Assembly: GCF_004349265.1 (NCBI RefSeq)
Contig: NZ_SMFL01000003.1
Coordinates: 248,001 to 312,000, forward strand
Reading direction: 5' to 3'
Length of the DNA: 64,000 bases
Source of the DNA: Dyadobacter psychrotolerans
Lineage (GTDB): Bacteria > Bacteroidota > Bacteroidia > Cytophagales > Spirosomataceae
Positions within the stretch are counted from its first letter, which is position 1. Every line of letters begins with the position of its first letter. The translations under genes were made by a program, and so were the position numbers. The notes beneath the pieces are model-generated. The model was not told the origin of the DNA, ran no database searches, and was given only the letters and a program-made list of their open reading frames with translations. This document shows, piece after piece, positions 53,619 through 63,402 of this stretch.

Positions 53619-55274
53619 ATGCTTTCTAATCTACTGATCAAAAACTACGCTTTAATCAAGCAATTGGAAATGTCTCCTGATCCCGGCTTGAACATCATCA
53701 CTGGTGAAACAGGCGCAGGTAAATCCATTATGCTTGGTGCAATCGGGCTTCTTTTGGGAAACCGGGCAGACGCAAAATCACTTTATGATCCAACTGAAAA
53801 GTGCATCATTGAAGGAAGTTTTAACCTGGCCGGCTACGATATGGAGCCCAATTTCGACGAAGAAAATCTGGATTTTTCCGATGAATGTATTGTAAGAAGG
53901 GAAATATCGGTGGCAGGAAAATCACGCGCGTTTATTAACGACACCCCGGTTAACCTTGAAACGCTTCGAAAAATAAGCAGTCAGCTGCTGGATATTCATT
54001 CGCAGCACGATTCTATTATGTTGGGAACCAATGAATTTCAGCTTCAGGTAGTGGATTCGTTTGCAGGAAATACAGAGCTTCTTCAGGATTATCAATTACG
54101 TTTTCAGGAATATAAAAATGCAGTCAGGTCCCTCGAAGGATTGCAAAAAAACGCTGCACAGTTACGCAGAGAATTTGACTTCGACCAGTTTCTATACCAG
54201 GAACTGAACAACGCCAGCCTGCAATCCGGAGAGCAGGAGAATCTCGAGCAGGAAATAACCATTCTTGAAAATGCAGTTGAGATTCGCGAACGACTTCAAC
54301 TGGCACATACCTATCTCGACAATCCGGAGGGCTCGATACTGGATTTACTTAAAAACGCAGTCGGTGCTCTTGCCCAGGCTTCTCGGATGGTACCAGCTTA
54401 TGACTCACTCAGGCTGCGGGCACAAAGTTCTCTGATTGAACTTCGCGATCTGGCGGATGAAATAGATGGCGTAAATGCGACCGTAGAACTTGATCATACC
54501 AGGACAGAAATTGTACGGGAAAGGCTTGATCTGATTTATTTGCTGTTAAAAAAACATCAGGTTAATCATGTTGACGAACTTCTCCGTATAGAAAATATGC
54601 TGGGAGAAAAACTTAATACAGTTTTAAACCTGGATGAGGACCTTATCAAGGCTCAGAAACTGGCAGAAAAAACAAGGGAATCAATGCTGAAAAGTGCTCA
54701 GAAATTGTCGGCTAGAAGACAGCAGGTTACCAAACAAATAGAAAAACTGATTCTTGAACGATTAATTGAATTGGGTATACCAAATGCGACCTTTTCAATC
54801 CGTATTTCTGAAATAACACCATCTCCTAACGGAATTGACTCAGTTATTTTCCTGTTTAGCGGTAACAAAGGAATTTCTCCTCAGGAGTTGAAACAGGTAG
54901 CTTCGGGCGGTGAATTTTCTAGGCTTATGATGGTAATAAAATACATTCTGGCAGACAAACGAAAGCTTCCAACCATCATTTTTGATGAAATTGATACGGG
55001 TGTTTCCGGTGAGATTGCAAAAAAAATGGCCCGGATGATGCACAACATGTCATCAAATCACCAGATTATAGCCATAACCCATTTGCACCAAATCGCAAGC
55101 AGCGGAAATGCACATTACTTCGTTTATAAAGATCATTCATCCGAAAGAACGGTAAGTAAAATCAAGAAACTTTCCTCCGATGAAAGGGTAATGGAAATTG
55201 CGCAGATGATTGGCGGGCATAATCCTTCCGAGTCGGTTATTCACAACGCGCGGGAAATGATTCTGAATAATTAA
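53619..55274 (+). CDS. recN: DNA repair protein RecN
   Basis: A 551-residue SMC-like ATPase. Walker A is GETGAGKS (residues 29-36), a long coiled coil fills about residues 150-370, and the C-terminal domain has the signature VASGGEFSRLMMV and Walker B TIIFDEIDTGVSGEIA. It acts in double-strand break repair. Confidence 0.95.
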   Translation: MLSNLLIKNYALIKQLEMSPDPGLNIITGETGAGKSIMLGAIGLLLGNRADAKSLYDPTEKCIIEGSFNLAGYDMEPNFDEENLDFSDECIVRREISVAGKSRAFINDTPVNLETLRKISSQLLDIHSQHDSIMLGTNEFQLQVVDSFAGNTELLQDYQLRFQEYKNAVRSLEGLQKNAAQLRREFDFDQFLYQELNNASLQSGEQENLEQEITILENAVEIRERLQLAHTYLDNPEGSILDLLKNAVGALAQASRMVPAYDSLRLRAQSSLIELRDLADEIDGVNATVELDHTRTEIVRERLDLIYLLLKKHQVNHVDELLRIENMLGEKLNTVLNLDEDLIKAQKLAEKTRESMLKSAQKLSARRQQVTKQIEKLILERLIELGIPNATFSIRISEITPSPNGIDSVIFLFSGNKGISPQELKQVASGGEFSRLMMVIKYILADKRKLPTIIFDEIDTGVSGEIAKKMARMMHNMSSNHQIIAITHLHQIASSGNAHYFVYKDHSSERTVSKIKKLSSDERVMEIAQMIGGHNPSESVIHNAREMILNN

Positions 55275-55303
55275 TAAGTTTTAAATAAAAAAAATACCTC
55301 CAT

Positions 55304-55738
55304 ATGAAAAATTATATCCCGGTTTTAGGTTTAGCAGCAATAATGCTGGCATGCAGTCAGGACAAAGAAAAAGTTCTGGAACTGGAAGGAAAAGTACTGG
55401 GTGTTCATGATGAAATCATGCCGCGCATGGACGAGATTATGTCTCTGAAAATGAAGCTTTCAAAAAAGATCGTTCAGATGGATAGTCTGCAAAACGAGGG
55501 CATCAGCGGAAACAACATTGCCGAAGAACGCATCAAAGCCACAGACCTGAATCAGAAATTAAATGAATCGGACAAGCTTATGATGGGCTGGATGAACGAG
55601 TACCGGGGTGATTCGGCAAAAAAACTTAAACCGGAGGAGGCAATTGCTTACTTTGAAGCCCAACAAAAGAAAATTGAAGAAGTAAAACAGATCACAATAA
55701 AAAGCATTAACGAAGCAAAATCGTTTTTGGAAAACTAA
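55304..55738 (+). CDS. Coiled-coil lipoprotein
   Basis: A 144-residue protein with a lipobox (LAAIMLACSQDKE) and a mostly helical, charged body (ELEGKVLGVHDEIMPRMDEI). Similar small Bacteroidota lipoproteins are sometimes called viral A-type inclusion protein on weak grounds. It immediately precedes the SCO gene (2 nt) and may be co-transcribed with it. Confidence 0.65.
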   Translation: MKNYIPVLGLAAIMLACSQDKEKVLELEGKVLGVHDEIMPRMDEIMSLKMKLSKKIVQMDSLQNEGISGNNIAEERIKATDLNQKLNESDKLMMGWMNEYRGDSAKKLKPEEAIAYFEAQQKKIEEVKQITIKSINEAKSFLEN

Positions 55739-55740
55739 TC

Positions 55741-56403
55741 ATGAACCGAATAAAACAAGAAGAATTTTATAAGTCTTTTATCTTTACCTTACTGTCAGTA
55801 GTCATTCTGTCAGCATGTAATTCCGCTGAAAAAAAACTTCCCATCTTGGGAGAACGCGACTGGACAACAAAAACAGTTGATGGCAAAGAAATCACGGACA
55901 CTATATATAACCAAATTCCGGCATTCTCTTTTGCAAATCAGGATGGTGACACCATTACCGAAAATATTGTCAAAGATAAAATCTACGTGGCCGATTTCTT
56001 TTTCACCACTTGTCCCACTATTTGTCCTGTGATGAAAAGACAGATGCTTAAAGTTTATGAAAAATTTAAAGGTAACAAGGATGTAATGATACTTTCTCAC
56101 ACCATTGATCCTGAGCATGATACGCCACAGGTACTAAATAAATTTGCCAAAGATCTTGGCGTAACCGGCAGTCAGTGGCAGTTTTTAACCGGTCCAAAAG
56201 AAAAGACTTACGAGATCGGTTTGAAAAATTATATGGTGGTTGCCAAAGAAGATAAAAGTGCAGACGGCGGTTTTTTACACAGCGGAGCTTTTATTCTTGT
56301 GGATAAAGCCAAACATGTCCGCGGTATTTATGACGGAACCACAGAAGAAGGCACTAAAAAGTTAATTGCAGACATAGAGATCCTTCTTGATGAATATAAA
56401 TAA
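55741..56403 (+). CDS. SCO1/SenC family copper-binding protein
   Basis: A 220-residue lipoprotein-like protein (VVILSACNSAEKK) with the thioredoxin-fold SCO motif FFTTCPTICPVMKRQ (CxxxC) and the conserved His in GFLHSGAFIL. It delivers copper to cytochrome oxidase or acts as a thiol-disulfide oxidoreductase. It overlaps the next gene, which is a cytochrome c. Confidence 0.9.
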   Translation: MNRIKQEEFYKSFIFTLLSVVILSACNSAEKKLPILGERDWTTKTVDGKEITDTIYNQIPAFSFANQDGDTITENIVKDKIYVADFFFTTCPTICPVMKRQMLKVYEKFKGNKDVMILSHTIDPEHDTPQVLNKFAKDLGVTGSQWQFLTGPKEKTYEIGLKNYMVVAKEDKSADGGFLHSGAFILVDKAKHVRGIYDGTTEEGTKKLIADIEILLDEYK

Positions 56404-56845
56404 CCGCCCTTCCGGAATATATCAGATTCACCTTCCTAAATACTGTTTTCTATTTGTCACAATCCTCATTTCATCCTGCCAAAATGCGCAGGAGCTCAAA
56501 ACAGAACAGTACTTTGCCGAAGGATTTCAGTTATATACGACTAATTGTGCCAATTGCCATCAGACAGACGGAAAAGGAATGGCGAACCTCTATCCTCCGC
56601 TTTCAGGATCTGCGTCGATAAAAGACAAAGCGCTGTTTGCCTGTATCATAAAAAATGGAATGAAGGACACTATAGTGGTGGCTGGCAAAAAATTCAGCCG
56701 ACCCATGCCTGCAAACTCCAAACTAACTGAGCTCGAAATTGCTGAAATTATTACTTATGTAAGTATGAAATGGAGTGCCGACAGTACACTGACCTCAATT
56801 GATCTGGTGAGCAAATCATTGCAACAGTGCGCAGCAGTAGATTAG
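56390..56845 (+). CDS. Class I cytochrome c lipoprotein
   Basis: A 151-residue protein from the ATG at 56390, with a lipobox (FVTILISSCQNA), one heme site CANCHQTDGKGM (CxxCH) and a likely Met ligand in FSRPMPANSKL. It overlaps the SCO gene, implying co-expression; a short periplasmic electron-transfer role is likely. Confidence 0.9.
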   Translation: MNINNRPSGIYQIHLPKYCFLFVTILISSCQNAQELKTEQYFAEGFQLYTTNCANCHQTDGKGMANLYPPLSGSASIKDKALFACIIKNGMKDTIVVAGKKFSRPMPANSKLTELEIAEIITYVSMKWSADSTLTSIDLVSKSLQQCAAVD

Positions 56846-57405
56846 GGCGCTCCTGAAATAATTCCTTTTCCTTGTCTAAGTTTTATTCTTGTAAAATCCT
56901 GTTCGGCATCCATTCCGACCGCCTTGATGAATTCGGATTTACCAAGATTTTTAATTGTGAGAGGCTTGTCTGTAAATACTTTCTTTGTTCCGGGATTCCA
57001 GCTTAATTCAGTGGTGGTAAGTATTTGGTCCGGCTTAACCACACGTACATGGCCTTTTACGATGTAAACATTTGTAGCCTGATCATACCTGCCAGAATCA
57101 GCACGTAACCGTGTTTCAATAGTTCCTGTTATAGGATCAAAGAAATTTATATTAATGGTATCCGGAAAAATTTTATTCTGATTGCTATAAGTCAGCGATT
57201 CTCTGGTAAGCATCTGAACCTTTTGAACTCCTTGCTCGCTGTATTTAATCTCAACGTCGTTAACTATCTCAATAGGTCCCTCATACGCTGCTCCTATTTT
57301 GTTCCTGTCCTTTTCGCACGAAGGCAAAATAATAGTGAATAGCAGCAAAATAACTATACAGCCGTAAATGCGCGGAAGCTTTAAAGGTTGTGCTGCAGAC
57401 TGCAT
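56842..57405 (-). CDS. lptC: LPS export lipoprotein LptC
   Basis: A 187-residue protein with an N-terminal hydrophobic segment ending in a lipobox-like ILPSCEKDRNK, followed by LptC beta strands (YSEQGVQKVQMLTRES; GTIETRLRADSGRYDQ; TTTELSWNPGTKKVFTDKPL). It links the LptBFG ABC transporter to LptA. Its stop overlaps the cytochrome gene's stop by 4 nt. Confidence 0.88.
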   Translation of the reverse strand: MQSAAQPLKLPRIYGCIVILLLFTIILPSCEKDRNKIGAAYEGPIEIVNDVEIKYSEQGVQKVQMLTRESLTYSNQNKIFPDTININFFDPITGTIETRLRADSGRYDQATNVYIVKGHVRVVKPDQILTTTELSWNPGTKKVFTDKPLTIKNLGKSEFIKAVGMDAEQDFTRIKLRQGKGIISGAP

Positions 57406-57420
57406 ATCGAAGGCATTAAC

Positions 57421-58719
57421 TTAATTGAGCTTTTGTTTCTCAAACCACCTGTCAAGCAATGTAATACCCAGCACGGCTCGACCGTAACGTTCGCGTATCA
57501 TACCCGAGCCGGTTGCTCCGCGCTGTCCGCCAATAAAGGCCAGGGAAATAAAGTTCTGGTAGCCGCGTCCCATCGGAAAGGTAAAACCTAAACTTACGTT
57601 TGTGTCTTTCACATCCCGGTTATTCACAACATAAGGCGTATTTCCATGACTGAATCCTACACGGTAACGAACTCTGTCAAAGTAATTCAGTGACAAAAAA
57701 CGGGGCTGATATTCTACTCCCAAATGTATCCGGCTCGTGTTCGTCAGACCATCATTTGAAGAAGTATTAAATCCACGATACTGAGACCATGACTGATGGC
57801 TGTAATCTGCTGATAGGATCAGCTTGAACGGCCATTCAAGACTCATACCTACCTGATATTGCTGAGGTACCGTAAGTGTACTGCTTAAATTATTCGTTAA
57901 AGTATCCGAATTCCCTACTACAAATGTATTTTGGGTTAATTCAAGTGTACTGGTTTGATTTCCGTTAATCCGTGTTTTAAAACTGTATGACCCACCCAGG
58001 TTCAGATCAAGCTTGTTATCTTTTTTGATAGGAATTCTAACTGCTGCGCCTCCTTTAAAAGCAAAATCCGAATAGGTTGTACGGTCATTAATACCAACCA
58101 GGTAATCCGAACCATTAACATCCAGTGGTATAAGAACCTCAGATGCTCTGCGGATATTGCCAAAAAAATACGAACTCTCAAGACCCAGGCTTACATACCT
58201 TCCGATTTGATAGGCATTGGTAATCGAAGCTTTATTTATTCCTCCTTTGCCACTATTGTAATAAACAGCGCTATTTGGAGTGCCGGGAATATTCCGTGCA
58301 GAGGTGTTTTCAAAATCAATAAAACTATATGGCTTTAAGCTGGCGCCCAAAGTCCATCTTCTGCTAACCGGAAACGCAAGAGAAACATAAGCCAGGTTGG
58401 CACCGGCAGTCTGCTGCTGTTTGTTTCCTGATACAATATCTTTGTACTGACCGATAATACCGATATCAAGTGTTGTAAACCTGTTTCTTGTCCACAAAGC
58501 GGGATTGAGGTTATTGATCTGAAAACCATTTCCGGTACTTACACCCGACTGTCCCATTCCGGCATTGTCCGAATAGGCATCTCCGTAAAACTCTCCCATG
58601 CCCAGTGAGGAGTAAGGTGAGTTACCAAGGCCCTGGGCATTAGCATTTGACAGGATTAAACAATTACAACTCAATGTTATTGCTACTGCGAGTACTCCAA
58701 TTCTATTGTAAAGCGACAT
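57421..58719 (-). CDS. Outer membrane beta-barrel protein
   Basis: A 432-residue protein with a signal peptide (LAVAITLSCNCLILSNANAQ) and a run of amphipathic strands (FTTLDIGIIGQYKD; SRRWTLGASLKPYSF; FKLILSADYSHQSWSQYRGF). The layout (GLGNSPYSSLGMGEFYGDAY at the start) resembles FadL/OmpP1-like Bacteroidota porins. It lies between lptC and coaX, 15 nt from lptC and overlapping coaX's end by 17 nt. Confidence 0.78.
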   Translation of the reverse strand: MSLYNRIGVLAVAITLSCNCLILSNANAQGLGNSPYSSLGMGEFYGDAYSDNAGMGQSGVSTGNGFQINNLNPALWTRNRFTTLDIGIIGQYKDIVSGNKQQQTAGANLAYVSLAFPVSRRWTLGASLKPYSFIDFENTSARNIPGTPNSAVYYNSGKGGINKASITNAYQIGRYVSLGLESSYFFGNIRRASEVLIPLDVNGSDYLVGINDRTTYSDFAFKGGAAVRIPIKKDNKLDLNLGGSYSFKTRINGNQTSTLELTQNTFVVGNSDTLTNNLSSTLTVPQQYQVGMSLEWPFKLILSADYSHQSWSQYRGFNTSSNDGLTNTSRIHLGVEYQPRFLSLNYFDRVRYRVGFSHGNTPYVVNNRDVKDTNVSLGFTFPMGRGYQNFISLAFIGGQRGATGSGMIRERYGRAVLGITLLDRWFEKQKLN

Positions 58720-59425
58720 TATATCTTAAAATTCTGTTCAATCCTATTAAAACTAATTCGGGGACCGCAAATATTGACGGTTTAAGGGTACTTTCAAAAA
58801 ATGAAATATCTCCGCCACATAACACTACGCGCAACGAAGGCGATATGTGACGGTATTGATTTATTATTCCTTCTATTTCAGCAAGCACTCCATTCATCAC
58901 TCCACTTTCAATTGCTTCCTGCGTGCTTTTTCCGATCAAATCCGGAATGGCTACCGGCTCGAATAACGGCAGACGTTTAGTAAACGTATGCAATGCCGAA
59001 AATCGCATTTTTACACCAGGAGTAATTATTCCTCCTTCAAAACTTCCTGACTTGTCAATAAAATCATAAGTGATGCAAGTACCCATATCGATTACTACCA
59101 AATCCTCGTCCGGAAAAAGCCAGTTCGCTCCTACCGCAGCCGCAACCCTGTCCGCTCCGAGCGTTTCCGGTGTCTTGTATTCCTTTTTTATCGGAACCGG
59201 CGTTTTAGGTGACAAATCAAGGATATTTACTTCCCCCCCAAGTGACTCACGAAAATCTTCCACACGATTGGCAACCGATGAAAAAATGATCTGATCCGGC
59301 ATTTCCTGCCTTATTTCCTGAACCAAATCACCCCAAAGTAACCGGGTTTGAAACCGGATTAATTCGTCCTTTTCGAACCAGCCGATCTTCGCATATGTGT
59401 TTCCTGAATCAACAGCGATATTCAT
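58703..59425 (-). CDS. coaX: Type III pantothenate kinase
   Basis: A 240-residue protein from the ATG at 59425, giving the conserved start MNIAVDSGNTYAKIG; the upstream ATG at 59494 would be a weak leader. The motifs LGADRVAAAVGA and VVIDMGTCITYDFI (ASKHA-fold ATP and metal sites) are present. It phosphorylates pantothenate at the first step of CoA synthesis. Confidence 0.95.
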   Translation of the reverse strand: MNIAVDSGNTYAKIGWFEKDELIRFQTRLLWGDLVQEIRQEMPDQIIFSSVANRVEDFRESLGGEVNILDLSPKTPVPIKKEYKTPETLGADRVAAAVGANWLFPDEDLVVIDMGTCITYDFIDKSGSFEGGIITPGVKMRFSALHTFTKRLPLFEPVAIPDLIGKSTQEAIESGVMNGVLAEIEGIINQYRHISPSLRVVLCGGDISFFESTLKPSIFAVPELVLIGLNRILRYNVALQ

Positions 59426-59946
59426 AATTGTGCAAAAGTCCCATTTTCTGGGGACAAAAGCTAACATGAAGTAAAACTCTGACAGGATATGCATTTAAAT
59501 AATGTTAAATAAGCGTTTTAACACTGAAATAATGACTTTTATGAGATCAATTCCGTGCTCTGTTAATGCCCAATAATATTTTCATTTATTTTAGGAAAAG
59601 GTTTTGGATTTCAAAAAATATTACTTTACCTTCGCTACCATTAATCCCCGCCCTGATTTCCGAAGTTTTGTTATCCATCTCCCGATAGCTTTCAACGTTA
59701 TCAAGGTTTTTGAATCCTTACCAAATATTTCTGTACTTCATTCTAGTATTAAATTGCAAACTTTTCAAAGTTAATCCATCAAGTTTTTCGATTTGTAAGG
59801 TCTTCTACTACGGCTTTCACAAAATATATGTTAACACACCAATGATCATCACGCGACCACGAGGCATATGTTCTCGTATTTAGTCCATTTACATTCACAA
59901 ACTCATTATCCAATAGGTGAAGCAAGCTTTACCTTATATTTTCTGT
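59426..59946 (+). promoter_or_regulatory. rho leader and promoter region
   Basis: A 520-nt gap with no gene. TTTG (59603-59606), a 20-nt spacer and TACCTTCG (59627-59634) are close to the Bacteroidota promoter consensus, giving a transcript with a leader of about 300 nt before the rho ATG. Such a long pyrimidine-containing leader would suit autogenous control of rho, which is known in other bacteria. Confidence 0.5.
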
Positions 59947-61758
59947 ATGCTTACAATTGATGAATTGAACCTTAAGCTTTTATCAGAGCTCAAAGAAATT
60001 GCGGGAAACGTTGGTGTCGCTGATTACGCCAAGCTACCTAAAAAGGAAATTGTTAACAGAATCCTGGCTCAACAGGAAGCTGCTAAACCAGTCGCTAAAG
60101 AAACCGTTAATGTTACAGAGGCGGAGTCTGACGATGACGAACCTAAGAAAAAAAGAGCTCGTCGTACACTGCCCAACGAGTCGCCGGTAAGTTCCAACAA
60201 ACCATTAGGAAACCGCTCTGCCAAATCAAGAAAAGAAAGTCCTTTTTCTTCTTCCGCACCTCTTTTTGACAATCAGCCTAAAACTGAACAAGCCGCAGAT
60301 GCTGATAATTCTGCTGCTCAGCCTGTCACAAAAAGTGCACCTGCAAGAACGGAAAACAGAACAAGAAATGTAGAGATCACTCCCGAAGTTGATTCAGAAA
60401 ATGATACTTTAAATGATCTTGGAAAAGAAGAACCAGCTTCTCCTGCGGCTAATGCACAGGAGCCTTCAAACGAGCAGGAAGAAAATACACCGGCCATAGC
60501 AACGGAAAATACCAATAATACAGACGAGAAACCTGTACGTCAGCAACAGGAATCAAACGAACGTCAGCCGCAGCAGCAAACACCTCGTGAAGATCCTTCT
60601 TCAAAAATCAAAAGAAATTACAACAATTACGTTCGTGAATTCGACGGATTGATCGTAAATGAAGGTGTTCTGGAAATTATGCAGGATGGAGGTTACGGTT
60701 TTTTACGTTCCGCCGACTATAATTACCTGGCAAGTCCTGACGATATATATGTTTCACCTTCTCAAATTAAGCTTTTTGGCCTTAAAACAGGAGATACTGT
60801 TAAAGGACAAATACGCCCGCCAAAGGAGGGAGAGAAATATTTTGCCTTACTTCGCGTTGAAACCGTAAACGGTAAAACAACTGAGGAAATCAGGGACAGA
60901 ATTCCGTTTGAATATCTTACTCCTTTATTTCCGGACGAGTGTTTAAGGCTTAGTTCAAGACCAGATCAGTACTCTACACGTATTCTTGACCTTTTCGCAC
61001 CGATTGGTAAAGGTCAGCGCGGAATGATCGTTGCACAGCCAAAAACAGGTAAAACGGTTCTTCTTAAAGAAATTGCGAATGCGATTACACGTAACCATCC
61101 TGAGGTTTTCCTTCTGATTCTTCTGATTGATGAACGTCCTGAAGAGGTAACAGATATGCAGCGCAGCGTACGTGCCGAAGTAATTGCTTCAACTTTTGAT
61201 GAGCAGGCGGACCGCCACGTAAAAGTTGCCAGCATTGTTCTTGAAAAAGCAAAAAGAATGGTTGAATGTGGTCACGATGTAGTGATTTTGCTGGACTCAA
61301 TTACCCGTCTTGCCCGTGCGTATAATACCGTGGTACCATCTTCAGGTAAAATTCTTTCAGGTGGTGTTGATGCCAACGCATTGCATAAACCAAAACGTTT
61401 TTTCGGAGCAGCAAGAAATGTAGAGCATGGTGGTTCCTTAACGATCATCGCCACTGCACTGATTGACACAGGTTCTAAAATGGACGAAGTCATCTTTGAA
61501 GAATTCAAAGGTACAGGTAATATGGAATTACAGCTTGACCGTAAACTTTCCAACAAACGCGTGTTCCCTGCTATTGATGTAATGGCTTCCGGTACCCGTC
61601 GTGAAGATTTACTTCTTGACAAAGAAACACTGAAAAAAGTGTGGATTTTAAGAAAACACATGTCCGATATGAACGCCATGGAATCAATGGATTTCCTGCT
61701 TGAACACATGAAAGGAACGCGTAATAATGAAGAATTCCTGATCTCGATGAACAGGTAA
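59947..61758 (+). CDS. rho: Transcription termination factor Rho with long disordered insert
   Basis: A 603-residue protein from the ATG at 59947 ([18 protein letters not shown]). Residues 1-40 are the Rho_N domain, about 45-220 are an Asn/Glu/Gln/Pro-rich low-complexity insert, then come the cold-shock RNA-binding domain ([20 protein letters not shown]) and the ATPase with [23 protein letters not shown] and [13 protein letters not shown]. The insert is far longer than in E. coli Rho; such regions drive condensation of Rho in Bacteroides. Confidence 0.95.
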   Translation: MLTIDELNLKLLSELKEIAGNVGVADYAKLPKKEIVNRILAQQEAAKPVAKETVNVTEAESDDDEPKKKRARRTLPNESPVSSNKPLGNRSAKSRKESPFSSSAPLFDNQPKTEQAADADNSAAQPVTKSAPARTENRTRNVEITPEVDSENDTLNDLGKEEPASPAANAQEPSNEQEENTPAIATENTNNTDEKPVRQQQESNERQPQQQTPREDPSSKIKRNYNNYVREFDGLIVNEGVLEIMQDGGYGFLRSADYNYLASPDDIYVSPSQIKLFGLKTGDTVKGQIRPPKEGEKYFALLRVETVNGKTTEEIRDRIPFEYLTPLFPDECLRLSSRPDQYSTRILDLFAPIGKGQRGMIVAQPKTGKTVLLKEIANAITRNHPEVFLLILLIDERPEEVTDMQRSVRAEVIASTFDEQADRHVKVASIVLEKAKRMVECGHDVVILLDSITRLARAYNTVVPSSGKILSGGVDANALHKPKRFFGAARNVEHGGSLTIIATALIDTGSKMDEVIFEEFKGTGNMELQLDRKLSNKRVFPAIDVMASGTRREDLLLDKETLKKVWILRKHMSDMNAMESMDFLLEHMKGTRNNEEFLISMNR

Positions 61759-61781
61759 TACTTCGATAAATATTTTATCTT

Positions 61782-61820
61782 AAAAAAAAGCAGTTTGACT
61801 CAGATCAGACTGCTTTTTTT
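61782..61820 (+). terminator. Terminator after rho
   Basis: AAAAAAAGCAGT..TGA and TCA.ACTGCTTTTTTT form a stem followed by a T-run. A possible ATG at 61795 lies inside it and is not a start. Confidence 0.88.
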
Positions 61821-61923
61821 AGTTCTAAGCCTCCATGTTGCAGGTTGTAAAAGAGGCAGTTATATTTATGTGACCAAAACTTTAATTTTAAGTCAGAAAG
61901 CAAAAATTAAACCTGATCTATAT

Positions 61924-62835
61924 ATGTCTAACAGTAAAGCATTGTGGTGGATTCTGCTTCTCGCCTGGATAGCGGGCTCTGCCTATTGGCATGTGTGTAA
62001 AATTAAAGAACTTTGCGATGCCGACTTGCTCGGTCCCACTGTTTCCGTTTCGGAAACCCGGACAGAACCGTTGATTATCTCAGACAGTTCCGCACTGCAT
62101 TTGGAATCACAAGGCAATTTTTCTTTTGCCAGAAATGGTATTGTTGCAAGTCAAACGGCCGTTCAGCGCCAGCTTGATTCATTAACCTCTTATCTTACTG
62201 CAAATCCGAACAGGTTGATCACTGTAACAGGATACTATTCCTCTCAGGAAACCAATACGACTACTTTTCCAGACCTTGGATTAGCCAGAGCAACCGGTAT
62301 CAAAAAGTGGTTAGCAGGACATGGAATCGCCGATTCATTAATCTCTCTCGAAAGTCAGCTATCCGACAAACTTGTTTTCACGAAGGATTCTCTAAACGGA
62401 GGTATTCACTTTTCATTTGGGAATTATGCTGCACCGGTTACTGCGAAAGCACCTCTGACAGAAACGGATCTGGCAAATGAACAGAAATATGAAAACATCT
62501 TCAAGCCACTCGATCTATATTTCCCTACCGCAAGCGCCGATTATATCAAAACCGACCAGAATCGATTGTTTATTTCAGAAGCAAAAAAATATCTGGCTGA
62601 AAACAAGGATAAAAAACTGATCCTCACAGGTCATACAGACGACGAAGACAGCGCTGAGTGGAACCTGATGTTATCCCAAAAACGGGCTAATGCAGTAAAA
62701 AGCCAATTTATTAGGCTTGGTATATCTGGCGACAGGATTTTTACACTTGGAAAAGGTGAGTCAGAACCAAAAGCTTCCAATGCTACGCCGGAAGGTAAAC
62801 GTGCCAATCGGAGAGTTGCTATTGTCGTTAAATAA
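61924..62835 (+). CDS. OmpA-family protein with two OmpA-like domains
   Basis: A 303-residue protein from the ATG at 61924, since the earlier frame starts inside the rho terminator. There is one N-terminal membrane helix (ALWWILLLAWIAGSAYW), a first, degenerate OmpA-like domain around residues 70-170 and a canonical C-terminal OmpA domain with LTGHTDDEDSAEWNLMLSQK and GESEPKASNATPEGKRANRR. It probably binds peptidoglycan while anchored in the inner membrane. Confidence 0.82.
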   Translation: MSNSKALWWILLLAWIAGSAYWHVCKIKELCDADLLGPTVSVSETRTEPLIISDSSALHLESQGNFSFARNGIVASQTAVQRQLDSLTSYLTANPNRLITVTGYYSSQETNTTTFPDLGLARATGIKKWLAGHGIADSLISLESQLSDKLVFTKDSLNGGIHFSFGNYAAPVTAKAPLTETDLANEQKYENIFKPLDLYFPTASADYIKTDQNRLFISEAKKYLAENKDKKLILTGHTDDEDSAEWNLMLSQKRANAVKSQFIRLGISGDRIFTLGKGESEPKASNATPEGKRANRRVAIVVK

Positions 62836-62855
62836 CCAAAAAACACATATTCGTT

Positions 62856-63365
62856 ATGTTCACACTAAATCCCCTTCAAAATCCAGACGCTTTGTGGCAG
62901 CACGTGGTCATGGTATTGGTTGCTGCAATTCTTGGATATATCATCGGTTATATCGGTGCAAAACAAAAAGAGAAAGAGCTTGACAGAAAACTCGGAAAAC
63001 TAAATGCCGATCTTGAAATGTGTTTAACTATTAAGAGACCTGTTGTTCAGACCGTAGTCAGCACATCAGCCGCACCAGTTAATTTAGTTAATCCAATTGA
63101 TTTTGTAAAAAAAGATGACCTCAAAATTATTGAAGGAATCGGCCCTAAAATAGAAGAGCTGCTTAATTCAGAAGGAATCTTTACTTTTGAGCAATTAAAG
63201 GATGCCTCATCTGAACATTTGACAGCCATTCTTCAAAAGTCGGGAAACCGTTTTCAGGTACATGACCCGCAAACCTGGCCGCACCAGGCGAGTCTGGCTG
63301 CAAATCAAATGTGGGATCAGCTAAAAGAATTACAAAACGAATTAAACAAAGGCCACTGGGAATAG
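62856..63365 (+). CDS. Membrane-anchored helix-hairpin-helix protein
   Basis: A 169-residue protein with an N-terminal membrane helix (MVLVAAILGYIIGYIGAKQK), a short linker and a C-terminal helix-hairpin-helix/H3TH domain (LKIIEGIGPKIEELLNSEGI, then a second hairpin near HDPQTWPHQ). The fold is that of flap-endonuclease-like DNA-binding domains, but no nuclease acidic cluster is visible. It is one of two tandem copies. Confidence 0.8.
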   Translation: MFTLNPLQNPDALWQHVVMVLVAAILGYIIGYIGAKQKEKELDRKLGKLNADLEMCLTIKRPVVQTVVSTSAAPVNLVNPIDFVKKDDLKIIEGIGPKIEELLNSEGIFTFEQLKDASSEHLTAILQKSGNRFQVHDPQTWPHQASLAANQMWDQLKELQNELNKGHWE

Positions 63366-63402
63366 TTGAATGCTATTTATTCACCACACTAAAAATATAA
63401 AT

